DNA from: Acidobacteriota bacterium
GTDB lineage: Bacteria > Acidobacteriota > Vicinamibacteria > Marinacidobacterales > Marinacidobacteraceae
DNA: 60,346 bases
Assembly (NCBI GenBank): GCA_009835985.1
Contig: VXWI01000007.1
Coordinates: forward strand, 1-60,346
Reading direction: 5' to 3'
The translations under genes were made by a program, and so were the position numbers. The notes under the pieces are model-generated. The model was not told the DNA's origin and ran no database searches. It was given only the letters and a program-made list of their open reading frames with translations. Positions 1 to 8,342 of this stretch are shown here, piece by piece (the stretch's first letter is position 1; each line of letters begins with the position of its first letter).

Positions 1-1901
1 GCATGTGGCACGGGGTCGGCGGGGGCGAGAGCGGCTTCGCGACCCCCGATCCGGAGGATCCGAACATCGTCTGGTCAACGGCTTCGGGCGCCGGCGCCGC
101 CGGCGGGATCGTGACCCGCTACGACGAGCGCGCCCGGCAGTTCCGCCAGCTCGAGGTCTGGCCGGAGAGCACCCGCGGCCGGCCGGCCGAGGACCTGCGC
201 TACCGGTTCCAGTGGGTCTTCCCGCTGCTGATCTCGCCGCACGACCGGAACACGGTCTACGTGGGGAGCCAGCACGTGCACCGGACCACCAACGGGGGCC
301 AGAGCTGGGAGGAGGTCAGCCCCGACCTGACCACCAACGACAAGTCCCGCCAGACCATCTCCGGCGGCCTCACCCCGGACAACATCGGGGTGGAGTACTG
401 CTGCGTGATCTACGCGATCGACGAGAGCCCGGTGACCGAGGGCGTACTCTGGGCGGGAACGAACGACGGCCTGATCCACCTGACCCGGGACGGCGGCGCG
501 AACTGGACCGACGTGACCGCGAACGTTCCCGACATGCCGGTGGACGGAGTGGTCCGCAACATCGACGCGTCCAGATGGGACGCCGGCAAGGCCTACATGA
601 CCGTCGAAGCCCACCAGGTGGGGAACTTCGAACCCTACGTGTACCGGACCGCGGACTTCGGCGCGTCGTGGACGAAGATCGTGAACGGCGTCGCGGACAG
701 CCCGCTCAGCTACACCCGGAACGTGCGGGAAGACCCGGTGCGGCCCGGACTCCTCTACCTCGGGACCGAGAACTTCCTCTACGTGAGCTTCGACGACGGG
801 GACAACTGGCAGCGGCTCGCGAACGGGCTGCCGCCGAGCCCGATGTACTGGATCGCGGTGCAGGAGCACTTCGGCGACCTGGTGGTGGGCACCTACGGGC
901 GCGGTTTCTGGATCATGGACGACATCTCGCCGCTCCAGCAGTGGACCGGGGAGGTGGGAGCCGCCGACGTCCACCTGTTCCAGCCGCGCGGGGCCTACCG
1001 CTTCCATCCCATCACGCCGCCGTTCGCCCACTTCGACGACTGGTCCGAGGGCGAGAACCCCCCCTACGGCGCGCCGATCAACTTCTGGCTCGCCGAGGCG
1101 GGCGCGGACGTCTCCATCGAGATCCGGAACGCCGCGGGAGAGCCGATCCGCAGCCTGGAGGCGACGGGCGAGAAAGGCCTGAACCGGATCACCTGGGACC
1201 TCCGCGAGGAAGCCTCGACGCAGGCCGTGCTACGGACGAAGCCCCTTTTCGCCGACTGGGTCACCCTCGACGAGGAGCGGACCCGCGCGGGGACGATCGG
1301 GCGGATCTCGATCCTCGCCCCGCCGGGCGAGTACACGGTGGCGCTGAAGGTCGGTGACACCGAGGCGACCGCGCCCATCGAGGTGCGGAAGGACCCGAAG
1401 AGCGAGGGCAGTCTCGAAGACATCGCCGCCCAGACCGCGCTGCTCCGCCTGCTGCGGGCCGACCTCGAAACCGTGGTCGGGACGGTGAACGAGATCGAGT
1501 GGCTGCGGCGTCAGGTGCTCGACCTGAAGCTGCTGGCCGAAGAGACCGGGCGGGTCGAAGCCATCGCCTCGGCGGTGGACGGACTCGACGGCTCGCTGCT
1601 CGCGGTGGAGGAGCAGTTGATCCAGTTGCTCATCACCGGAACCGGCCAGGATCATCTCCGCTGGCCGACGCAGCTTGCAGGGCGGATCCTGTACCTCGCG
1701 GGCGTGGTGGCGACGAGCGACTTCCGACCGACCGACCAGATGCAGGAGGTCTACGACCAGCTCCACGAGCTGGTGGAAGCCCGCGTTGCGGAGTTCGCCG
1801 AGATCGTGGGGTCCGAGCTGACCGGCGTCAACAGCGCGCTCGACGGCGCCGGGATGCCCGGCGTGGTTCGGGTGGAAGGGAAGGAATCCGGCTCGCGCTG
1901 A
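1..1901 (+). CDS. Sortilin/BNR-repeat exported protein, 5'-truncated by window edge
   Basis: The frame is open from the first base; the ATG at base 3 is probably internal. The visible part is 632 residues, while relatives are commonly near 1000, so the N-terminal propeller half and signal peptide lie upstream. Residues 1-310 hold repeated BNR/VPS10-type blades with Asp-box-like turns (NGGQSWEE, DGGANWTD, DFGASWTK, DDGDNWQR) ending in GRGFWIMDD. Residues about 330-460 form a beta-rich domain, followed by an alpha-helical tail. Such proteins are secreted or periplasmic and usually uncharacterised; a hydrolase role is often annotated but is not proven. I see no catalytic signature I would trust. 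Confidence 0.85.
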   Translation, partial: MWHGVGGGESGFATPDPEDPNIVWSTASGAGAAGGIVTRYDERARQFRQLEVWPESTRGRPAEDLRYRFQWVFPLLISPHDRNTVYVGSQHVHRTTNGGQSWEEVSPDLTTNDKSRQTISGGLTPDNIGVEYCCVIYAIDESPVTEGVLWAGTNDGLIHLTRDGGANWTDVTANVPDMPVDGVVRNIDASRWDAGKAYMTVEAHQVGNFEPYVYRTADFGASWTKIVNGVADSPLSYTRNVREDPVRPGLLYLGTENFLYVSFDDGDNWQRLANGLPPSPMYWIAVQEHFGDLVVGTYGRGFWIMDDISPLQQWTGEVGAADVHLFQPRGAYRFHPITPPFAHFDDWSEGENPPYGAPINFWLAEAGADVSIEIRNAAGEPIRSLEATGEKGLNRITWDLREEASTQAVLRTKPLFADWVTLDEERTRAGTIGRISILAPPGEYTVALKVGDTEATAPIEVRKDPKSEGSLEDIAAQTALLRLLRADLETVVGTVNEIEWLRRQVLDLKLLAEETGRVEAIASAVDGLDGSLLAVEEQLIQLLITGTGQDHLRWPTQLAGRILYLAGVVATSDFRPTDQMQEVYDQLHELVEARVAEFAEIVGSELTGVNSALDGAGMPGVVRVEGKESGSR

Positions 1902-1933
1902 ATCGCGTCATCCAGGAGTTGGGCGGGAGCGAG

Positions 1934-2674
1934 TCATTTGCGCTGCTCGTCGAACCACTGGACGAGCATTTCGCCGGGGACGCGGAGCACGTGTCCCTGT
2001 CCCGGCACCACGTTCAGTTCCACCTGCGCGCCTGCCGCACGGAGGCGTTCGGCCGTGGACTCCGACCCGATCACCCAACGCTGGTCGTGCGCCCCCACCA
2101 TGAGCAGGACCGGCACGCCGGCCAGCGTCTCCAGCGAAGCCTCGCCGGACGTGCGCCCGGGCATCGCGAGGATCGCGGCCACCCGGTCCGGCATCGCGAG
2201 CGCCGCGTGAAACACGCCGATGCCTCCCGCGGAGGCCCCGGTGAGGACGATCCTGTCCGCCGCTTCCGCCAGGTGCTGATCGATCCAGTCGAGCAGCGCG
2301 GGCACGACGACCGGTGCGCTCTCGGCGAGTCCCGGACCGTAGATCTCGACGCCGACGACCGCATAGCCGGCCGCGGGCGCCGCGTCGTCCCAGTAGGTCT
2401 CGACCAGCCCCGCGAGGAGGCCTGCATCGCCCGCGCCCCAGGGAAAGGCCAACACGACGCCCCGGGCGGGCCCCGCCGGCCGCGCCACGAGCAGATTGAG
2501 GTGGTCGCCGTCGGCAAGCGGCAGCGAGACCCATCCCTGGGTGCCCGTTGGCGGCAGCGCCTGGCCACCGCCCGTGGCGCAGGCGGGCAGCGGCGCGGCG
2601 AGGAGAGCCGTGGCGAGTACGGCGGATCCGCTGCGCAAGGCGCGGGGGCTCCCTACCCGGGCTCTGAACGTCAA
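1934..2674 (-). CDS. Alpha/beta hydrolase lipoprotein (dienelactone hydrolase/esterase-like)
   Basis: About 246 residues. The fold is supported by the nucleophile elbow GASAGG, a downstream Asp in VGAHDQRW and a His in PGQGHVL, a plausible Ser-Asp-His triad. The N-terminus has a hydrophobic stretch ending in PLPAC, a lipobox-like site. I chose a TTG start at 2674 because it overlaps the TGA of the upstream methyltransferase (TTGA), which implies translational coupling. A longer frame to 2764 would overlap that gene by 94 bp and bury the signal peptide. Substrate unknown; probably a periplasmic serine esterase. Confidence 0.78.
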   Translation of the reverse strand: MTFRARVGSPRALRSGSAVLATALLAAPLPACATGGGQALPPTGTQGWVSLPLADGDHLNLLVARPAGPARGVVLAFPWGAGDAGLLAGLVETYWDDAAPAAGYAVVGVEIYGPGLAESAPVVVPALLDWIDQHLAEAADRIVLTGASAGGIGVFHAALAMPDRVAAILAMPGRTSGEASLETLAGVPVLLMVGAHDQRWVIGSESTAERLRAAGAQVELNVVPGQGHVLRVPGEMLVQWFDEQRK

Positions 2675-3417
2675 GCCGTCTCCAACGCCGTGCACACCCA
2701 CAGGTACGTGGCGGCGCCGTGCTCGCTGAAGGGGTAGTCGAGGCGCTCCGCCGCGAAGCCGCATTCCGCGAGCAGCCTTTCCCAGGTGCCGATCGGGAAG
2801 AGGCCGGTGGTGTGCCGGTCCACCTCCACCCGCAACTGGCCGTTCTCGCGGAAGAAGAAGACGTAGACGGTCTCGATCTCGGTGTCTTTCCGGCCCGGGT
2901 CGGTCGAGTACTCGACGTAGGTGAGTTCGGCGCCGTCGCGGCGCCGGGTTTCGTGGGAGATGCAGGGCGGCGTGAAGGTCTCGACGTAGTCGTCCGGGAT
3001 GGCGAGGAACAGGCCGCCGGGACGGAGGTGCGCGCGAGCCGTCGCGAATGCGGCGCGGAGGTCGTCTTCCGTCCGCATGTAGTCAACCGCGTCGTGGATC
3101 AGCACGGCGTCGAAGGTCTCACCGAGTCGCACCGTCCGCATGTCGCCGACGTGGTGGGCCACGCCGGGGTTCAGGCGGCGCGAGTGCGCGAGCATCGCCT
3201 CCGAGAGATCCACCGCAGTCGCCTCGAAATCGCCGGCGAGGTGGTGGAGGAGGTGGCCGCCGCCGGTCCCGAGCTCCAGGAGTCGCCGCCTGCCGGGGCC
3301 GAGACGGGCGCGGAGTTCGCTCTGCAGACGGGCGCCCTCGTCCGCGTAGTCCTCCGGCGGGCTCATGAGCGGCCAGAGGTACGCGAGGTCGGCGTACAGG
3401 CGCGGGCCGGAGGGCAT
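2671..3417 (-). CDS. Class I SAM-dependent methyltransferase
   Basis: 248 residues. Motif I is LLELGTGGGHLL near residue 42, followed by an acidic end of strand 2 (TAVDLSEAML) and motif II/III (VGDMRTVRLG, FDAVLIHDAVDY). This is the Rossmann-like methyltransferase fold (Methyltransf_11/25 type). The rest shows no feature giving the substrate. There is no Shine-Dalgarno sequence; a TAGGCT hexamer lies 8 nt upstream of the ATG. It is coupled to the downstream hydrolase gene through overlapping stop and start codons. Confidence 0.88.
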   Translation of the reverse strand: MPSGPRLYADLAYLWPLMSPPEDYADEGARLQSELRARLGPGRRRLLELGTGGGHLLHHLAGDFEATAVDLSEAMLAHSRRLNPGVAHHVGDMRTVRLGETFDAVLIHDAVDYMRTEDDLRAAFATARAHLRPGGLFLAIPDDYVETFTPPCISHETRRRDGAELTYVEYSTDPGRKDTEIETVYVFFFRENGQLRVEVDRHTTGLFPIGTWERLLAECGFAAERLDYPFSEHGAATYLWVCTALETA

Positions 3418-3425
3418 GGGGTTTG

Positions 3426-3431
3426 AGCCTA
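3426..3431 (-). promoter_or_regulatory. Candidate -10 element of a leaderless promoter
   Basis: TAGGCT on the minus strand, 8 nt before the methyltransferase ATG at 3417, with no Shine-Dalgarno sequence between. One of seven similarly placed TAnnnT hexamers in the window. Confidence 0.4.
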
Positions 3432-3470
3432 CTGCGGAGGTGCGGTGAGTGGGAGAACCGGGGGCGGTGT

Positions 3471-3514
3471 CGCGGCCTGCGGCCGCGATGCCGGCCGGAG
3501 GCCGGCGCTCCGAG
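3471..3514 (-). repeat. Intergenic double-hairpin repeat, copy A
   Basis: Two adjacent perfect hairpins. The first is CGCGGCC-TGC-GGCCGCG at 3471-3487. The second is GCCGGCC-GGA-GGCCGGC at 3490-3506, followed by GCTCCGA. The second hairpin and its flanks match copies E, F, G and H. It lies between two minus-strand genes and could also act as a terminator of the Rieske transcript. Confidence 0.75.
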
Positions 3515-3520
3515 CCGCCC

Positions 3521-4648
3521 CTACCCCTCGCCGAGGCGTTCCAGGATCAGTTGGTCGATCTGCCAGAGGTGGTCCTCGCGGTTCGAGTAGGGGCCGGGGC
3601 GATACGCAGTGGAACCGATGCCCTTCTGGGAAAGCTCGGAAACGCGCCAGTCCTGGCGGTTCGTCTCGTCCCAGAACTCGACCGCCCGGGAGGCGTCGAA
3701 ACCGTCGCCCGAGAGTGCTTCCTCGCTGAACAGCCAGTCGCAGCGGATCGACGTGTGGCCGACCCCGAGCGGGCGCATCAGATAGCGGATCACGAAGTCC
3801 GGGTGGAGGCAGAAGAGCGCGTTCGGCAGCAGGATCTCGTAGCCGACCCGGCGCCGGAATTCGGCCGGTAACCCGGGCAGGGGTGCGCCCACCAGGCGCC
3901 CGTCGGTGGACAGCGTCTCGATTCCCTCCTCGAGGTCCATCGCCGCGCCGATGGCGTTGGGGTCGGCCGGGTAGTTCTCGCCGCTCAGGTAGTGGGACAG
4001 GCGCGCGAGCTGGGGATGGATCACCGGACAGTGGAGGCACTCGGCGAAGTTCTGGATGATCAGCTTCCAGTTCGCCTTCACCTCGTAGGACACGGTGTGC
4101 GCGGACCGCAGGTCGGCCAGGCCCCAGATGCCCATGCGGGCGCCGGCCGGACCCATCTGCTCGTCGAGGTCCGGTCCCTCCTCGGCAACCCGGACGAAGA
4201 CGATGCCGCCCCACTCCTCGCACCGGGCGGCAGCGAGCCGAAAGTCGGAAACGGAAAACCCCTCCACCTCGTCCATGTGGGGCGCCCGCCGGAGCTGCCC
4301 GTCGAGCCCGTAGGTCCAGGCGTGGTAGGGGCACTGGATCGAGCCGGCCAGACACCCTTCTGCCGCTTCCAGCAACCGCGTGCCGCGGTGGCGGCAGACG
4401 TTGTGGTGCGCCCGCACCAAGCCGTCATCTCCACGAACCACGATCACCGAATCCCCGGCGATCTCGACCAGCTGGTAGTCCCCGGGCCCGGCGAGTTCTT
4501 CCACGGAACAGGCCGCGCTCCACATCGCCCGGTGGATCCGCTCTCCCTCGAGTTCGAAGACCGCTGGATCGCAGTAGTAACGGGCGGGCAGCGTCCAGGC
4601 ATCCGCGGGAACGCGCCGGGGCTCGGCGCCGGGCGAGTCGGTCGTCAT
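3521..4648 (-). CDS. Rieske aromatic-ring-hydroxylating-type oxygenase (GbcA/choline monooxygenase-like)
   Basis: 375 residues. The N-terminal Rieske domain shows CRHRG and CPYHAWTY, the two Cys/His pairs of the [2Fe-2S] centre. The catalytic domain carries NFAECLHCPVIH, the E-x2-H-x4-H mononuclear iron motif seen in glycine betaine, choline and stachydrine oxygenases. The ATG overlaps the TGA of the GcvT-like gene (ATGA), so the two are co-translated. That pairing suggests oxidative N- (or O-) demethylation with the one-carbon unit handled by the folate protein. No reductase partner is encoded nearby. The exact substrate is inference; family assignment is firm. Confidence 0.9.
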   Translation of the reverse strand: MTTDSPGAEPRRVPADAWTLPARYYCDPAVFELEGERIHRAMWSAACSVEELAGPGDYQLVEIAGDSVIVVRGDDGLVRAHHNVCRHRGTRLLEAAEGCLAGSIQCPYHAWTYGLDGQLRRAPHMDEVEGFSVSDFRLAAARCEEWGGIVFVRVAEEGPDLDEQMGPAGARMGIWGLADLRSAHTVSYEVKANWKLIIQNFAECLHCPVIHPQLARLSHYLSGENYPADPNAIGAAMDLEEGIETLSTDGRLVGAPLPGLPAEFRRRVGYEILLPNALFCLHPDFVIRYLMRPLGVGHTSIRCDWLFSEEALSGDGFDASRAVEFWDETNRQDWRVSELSQKGIGSTAYRPGPYSNREDHLWQIDQLILERLGEG

Positions 4649-5847
4649 GTCGCCGCCGGGGTGGCCCGCTTCCGGGGCGGGTCGAAGAACGGCAGCGGGG
4701 CCACCCGGGAGCGCGCCCGCCGCCGGGCGTATTCCACGGTGATCTCGATGTCCAGAGGTGTCCCAGGCGCCGCGTAGCCGCGGTTCACGGTGGCCAGCGC
4801 CAGTTGCCGCTTGAGAAGCGGCGACCAGGCGACGCTCGTGGCCCGGCCGACCTGCTCCCCGCCCGAATAGACCGGCACGCCGTCGCGGTTCACCTCGTCG
4901 CAGACCTCGGGGGCGAGATCGTCCAGTGCGAACAGCCGCTCGAGCTCCATGATCGAGGTCTCGATCCCGACGAAGAAGCGCTCCGGACCCCGCGCCCGCT
5001 CGGCCATGAGCGCCTCCTGGCCGATGAAGGGTCCCTTCTTCGCGCTCACCGCCCAGCCGAGCCCGAGCTCGTAGGGCGTGGACTTCTGGGCGTCGGTCAG
5101 CGCGAAGTCCGCGTTCCAGAAGTCCACGTCGATCAGCGGGAAGCCGGCTTCCACCCGCGCCCGGTCGAGGGCGAGCATCCCCGCCGGAACGAGCCCGCGG
5201 GGCTCGCCGGCTTCGAGCAGCAGGTCCCAGAGCGCGACCGCCGCCTCGCGGTCCACCCAGAGTTCGTAGCCGAGGTCGCCGGTGTACCCCGTGCGGGTCA
5301 CGACCACCGGGATCCCGCCGAGATTCACCTCCCGCAGACGGAAGAAGCCCAGGTCCGAGAGGTCGCGGTCGGCGAGAACATTCAGGATCTGGCAGGAGGT
5401 CGGCCCCTGGAGCGCGAGCGCCCCGAGTTCCTCCGAGACGTCCTCGATCTCGACGTCCATCCCCGCCGCCACCCGCTCGAACCAGACGAGCGCGGGGTCC
5501 ACCGCGGTGGCCCGCACGAAGTCCTGGGCGAACCGCTGGAAGCAGCCGTCCTGAAGGAGCTTGCCGCGCTCGTCGCACCAACCGGAATAGAGCACCTGCC
5601 CCACCCGGGAGCGCTTCACGTTGCGGGTGATGAGCCGGTCGGTGAGCGCCGTGGCATCGGGTCCGACGAAGTTGTACTTGTAGAGCGGGGAGACGTCGAT
5701 GAGCGCCGCGCCCGAACGGACCGCGTGGTACTCGGGATCGTGGAACGGCTCGAACGCGTCGACCACGAAGTAGCCGGCCCACTCCTTCCAGCGCATGCTG
5801 GTGCACAGCGCCTGGGTGCGGGGGTGGAAGGGGGTGCCGCGGGCCAA
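4645..5847 (-). CDS. GcvT-family folate-dependent aminomethyltransferase/demethylase
   Basis: About 400 residues. Typical GcvT features: an N-terminus TPFHPRTQAL, WKEWAGY, RSGAALIDVSPLYKY (folate-binding domain), TRTGYTGDLGYELWV and AGMLALDRARVEAGFPLID; the C-terminal barrel ends near PLDIEITVEYARRR. It lacks the FAD oxidase half of dimethylglycine or sarcosine dehydrogenases, so it acts alone or with the coupled Rieske protein. Relatives include glycine-cleavage T protein and DMSP demethylase. The start is uncertain: a TTG at 5847 matches the usual N-terminus; the frame extends to another TTG at 5880. Confidence 0.85.
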   Translation of the reverse strand: MARGTPFHPRTQALCTSMRWKEWAGYFVVDAFEPFHDPEYHAVRSGAALIDVSPLYKYNFVGPDATALTDRLITRNVKRSRVGQVLYSGWCDERGKLLQDGCFQRFAQDFVRATAVDPALVWFERVAAGMDVEIEDVSEELGALALQGPTSCQILNVLADRDLSDLGFFRLREVNLGGIPVVVTRTGYTGDLGYELWVDREAAVALWDLLLEAGEPRGLVPAGMLALDRARVEAGFPLIDVDFWNADFALTDAQKSTPYELGLGWAVSAKKGPFIGQEALMAERARGPERFFVGIETSIMELERLFALDDLAPEVCDEVNRDGVPVYSGGEQVGRATSVAWSPLLKRQLALATVNRGYAAPGTPLDIEITVEYARRRARSRVAPLPFFDPPRKRATPAAT

Positions 5848-5934
5848 AGTGTCAGGAATACCGGGAGCGGAACCGGCCAATGGTATTCGGGCCTTCCCTT
5901 GTTACAGTCCGACATCCCGGAGGACGGACGAACC

Positions 5935-6717
5935 ATGCGCACGATGAAACCCGGTGGACTCGCGCTGCTGGCCGCCTTGCTGCTCGCCGCGCCCGCCGCC
6001 ACCCAGCCGCTCGCCGATGCGAGCGCCGATGACGTCGCCCACGGCCAACGGGTCTTCGACATCCACTGCTCCCGCTGCCACGGGCTCGGCGGGGTCGGCG
6101 GCGAGGGCCCGAACCTGATGCGGGAGAACCTGCGCCGCGCCGTCGAGGACGACGCCCTCATCGAGATCGTGGACGACGGCATCGACGGCACCGACATGCC
6201 CGGCCACGGGTCGCTGAACACCCGGGAGATCCGGAACGTCGCCGCCTACGTACGCTCGCTGGGCGTGGCGCCGCGGGAGGAACTGCCGGGCGATCCGGTG
6301 GCGGGGAAGGAGCTCTACGACATGACGCTTTGTTCGACCTGCCACATCACGAACGGCGAGGGGATCGCGCTCGGGCCGGACCTCTCCGACGTCGGCCTGC
6401 TGCGCGGCAGCGCCTTCCTCCGGGAGTCCATCCAGGACCCGCCGAAGGTCGTGAACCGCCGCTACCGGACGGTGCTCGTCGAGACCGCGGACAGCCGCAC
6501 CGTCATGGGAGTGCGCACCGGTGAAGACACGTTCACGCTCCAGATGATCGACGAGGCCGGCCGCCACCGCTCGTTCCGCAAGAGCGATCTGCGCGAGTTC
6601 CAGCTGCTCCCCGACGAGAGCATGATGATGAGTTACGCCGACTTCACGGACGCGGAACTGAACGACCTGGTCTCCTACCTCATGACCCTGCGCGGCCCCG
6701 AAGGAGGCTCCGAATGA
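5935..6717 (+). CDS. Di-haem cytochrome c, periplasmic
   Basis: 260 residues. A Sec signal (hydrophobic run ending AAPAATQ) is followed by two cytochrome c modules: CSRCH at residues 45-49 with PGHGS downstream as likely Met-region, and CSTCH at 133-137 with MMMSYADF near the C-terminus supplying a candidate axial Met. GGAGG lies 11 nt upstream of the ATG. The stop overlaps the ATG of the PQQ dehydrogenase (ATGA), so this is the likely electron acceptor of that enzyme. TACAGT at 5903-5908 is a possible -10 element. Confidence 0.88.
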   Translation: MRTMKPGGLALLAALLLAAPAATQPLADASADDVAHGQRVFDIHCSRCHGLGGVGGEGPNLMRENLRRAVEDDALIEIVDDGIDGTDMPGHGSLNTREIRNVAAYVRSLGVAPREELPGDPVAGKELYDMTLCSTCHITNGEGIALGPDLSDVGLLRGSAFLRESIQDPPKVVNRRYRTVLVETADSRTVMGVRTGEDTFTLQMIDEAGRHRSFRKSDLREFQLLPDESMMMSYADFTDAELNDLVSYLMTLRGPEGGSE

Positions 6718-8342
6718 CAACCCGCAGACTGGTTGGCGCCGCCATCCTCATCGCCCTGGCCGCCGCGCCGGCGCTTGGGCAGGTGTCCTACTCGCGGCTC
6801 CTGAACGCCGACGACGAGCCCGAGGCCTGGCTCATGTACTCCGGCAACTACAAGTCGGAGCGGTTCTCCCGGCTCGACCAGATCAACAAGGACAACGTTT
6901 CCGGGCTGCGCCCGGCGTGGATCTACCAGACCGGCACCACCGGCAGGGTCGAGGTGACGCCGCTGGTCGCGGACGGGGTCATGTACATCGCGGAACCGCC
7001 GAGCACGATCGCCGCGCTGGACGCCCACACCGGCCGCCGCCTGTGGCGCTACGACCCGCTCGTCCCCGATGAAACGCTCAACATCGGCTTTCCGCGCACC
7101 AACCGCGGGATCGCCATCCTGGGCGACACCCTGTTCTTCGGGACGCTCGACGCCCGCCTGATCGCGCTTGACCGGACGCAGGGCGACGTGCGCTGGATCA
7201 CGCAGATCGCCGACAACGCGGTCGGCTACGCCGTCACCGCGGCGCCGCTCGCCGTGGACGGCAAGGTGATCGTGGGGATCAGCGGCGGCGAGGCCGGAGT
7301 GCGCGGATTCCTCGACGCCTACGACGCCGAGACCGGGGAACTCGCCTGGCGCTGGTGGTCCATCCCCGCCGAAGGAGAACCGGGCAACGACACCTGGGGC
7401 GGCGACAGCTGGAAGACTGGAGGCGGCGCCACCTGGCTCACCGGTTCGTACGATCCCGACCTCGGCCTCCTCTACTGGCCCATCGGGAACCCCGCCCCGG
7501 ACTGGAACGGCGACTCCCGGCCCGGCGACAACCTCTACACGGACTCGCTCGTCGCGCTCGACGTGAACACCGGCGAGATGAAGTGGTACTTCCAGTACAC
7601 GCCGCACGACGTCCACGACTGGGACGCCAACCAGATCCCGGTGCTGGTGGACGCCGAGTGGGAAGGCTCGATGCGGAAGCTGGTCATCCACGCCAACCGC
7701 AACGCCTTCTACTACGTGCTCGACCGCGAGACCGGACAGTTCCTGCGCGCCACCCAGTACGCGACGCAGACCTGGGCGGAGCGGATCGACGAGAACGGCC
7801 GCCCGGTGCGCGTTCCCAACATGGAGCCGAGCGAGGAGGGCACGCTGGTTTGGCCGAGCCTCGCCGGCTCGACGAACTGGTACAGCCCCGCCTACGACCC
7901 GGACCGGATGTCGCTCTTCGTGCCGACCCGCGAGATGTCGTCCATCTACTTCAAGAGCGAGGCCGAGTACGAGCCCGGCACGCCCTTCCTGGGCGGCGGC
8001 GAGCGGCGGCCGGACGCCGACGAGACCTACGGGGCGGTGCGGGCGCTCGACGCGCTCACCGGGGAACTGAAGTGGGAGTTCAAACAGTTGACGCCCGCGG
8101 TCTCCGGGGTCATGGCCACCGCCGGCGGCGTCGTGTTTTCCGGAACGCAGGAGGGCAACCTCTTCGCGCTCGACGCCGACACCGGCGAGGCGCTCTGGGA
8201 CTTCTACGTGGGCGGCGGTGTTCGGGCGGCCCCGATGAGCTTCTCGCTGAACGGGCAGCAGTTCGTCTCGATCGCGGCGGGGCAGTCCATCTTCACCTTC
8301 GCGGTGGCGCCGGGAGCTGACGCCGGAGGCAACGACGACTGA
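6714..8342 (+). CDS. PQQ-dependent dehydrogenase (quinoprotein), cysteine-free
   Basis: 542 residues with a Sec signal ending ALGQ. An eight-bladed propeller of the methanol/ethanol dehydrogenase family: SGNYKSERFSRLDQIN, repeated W-motif blades (TGELAWRWW, TGEMKWYF, TGELKWEF, TGEALWDF), the active-site region TPHDVHDWDANQ with the catalytic Asp position, and PRTNRG. There is no C-terminal haem domain; the coupled cytochrome gene supplies it. No cysteine occurs anywhere, so the vicinal disulphide of MxaF-type enzymes is absent (IGFPRTNRG sits where a Cys-Cys pair is expected). Substrate is probably an alcohol or aldehyde, not determinable here. Confidence 0.9.
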   Translation: MTTRRLVGAAILIALAAAPALGQVSYSRLLNADDEPEAWLMYSGNYKSERFSRLDQINKDNVSGLRPAWIYQTGTTGRVEVTPLVADGVMYIAEPPSTIAALDAHTGRRLWRYDPLVPDETLNIGFPRTNRGIAILGDTLFFGTLDARLIALDRTQGDVRWITQIADNAVGYAVTAAPLAVDGKVIVGISGGEAGVRGFLDAYDAETGELAWRWWSIPAEGEPGNDTWGGDSWKTGGGATWLTGSYDPDLGLLYWPIGNPAPDWNGDSRPGDNLYTDSLVALDVNTGEMKWYFQYTPHDVHDWDANQIPVLVDAEWEGSMRKLVIHANRNAFYYVLDRETGQFLRATQYATQTWAERIDENGRPVRVPNMEPSEEGTLVWPSLAGSTNWYSPAYDPDRMSLFVPTREMSSIYFKSEAEYEPGTPFLGGGERRPDADETYGAVRALDALTGELKWEFKQLTPAVSGVMATAGGVVFSGTQEGNLFALDADTGEALWDFYVGGGVRAAPMSFSLNGQQFVSIAAGQSIFTFAVAPGADAGGNDD

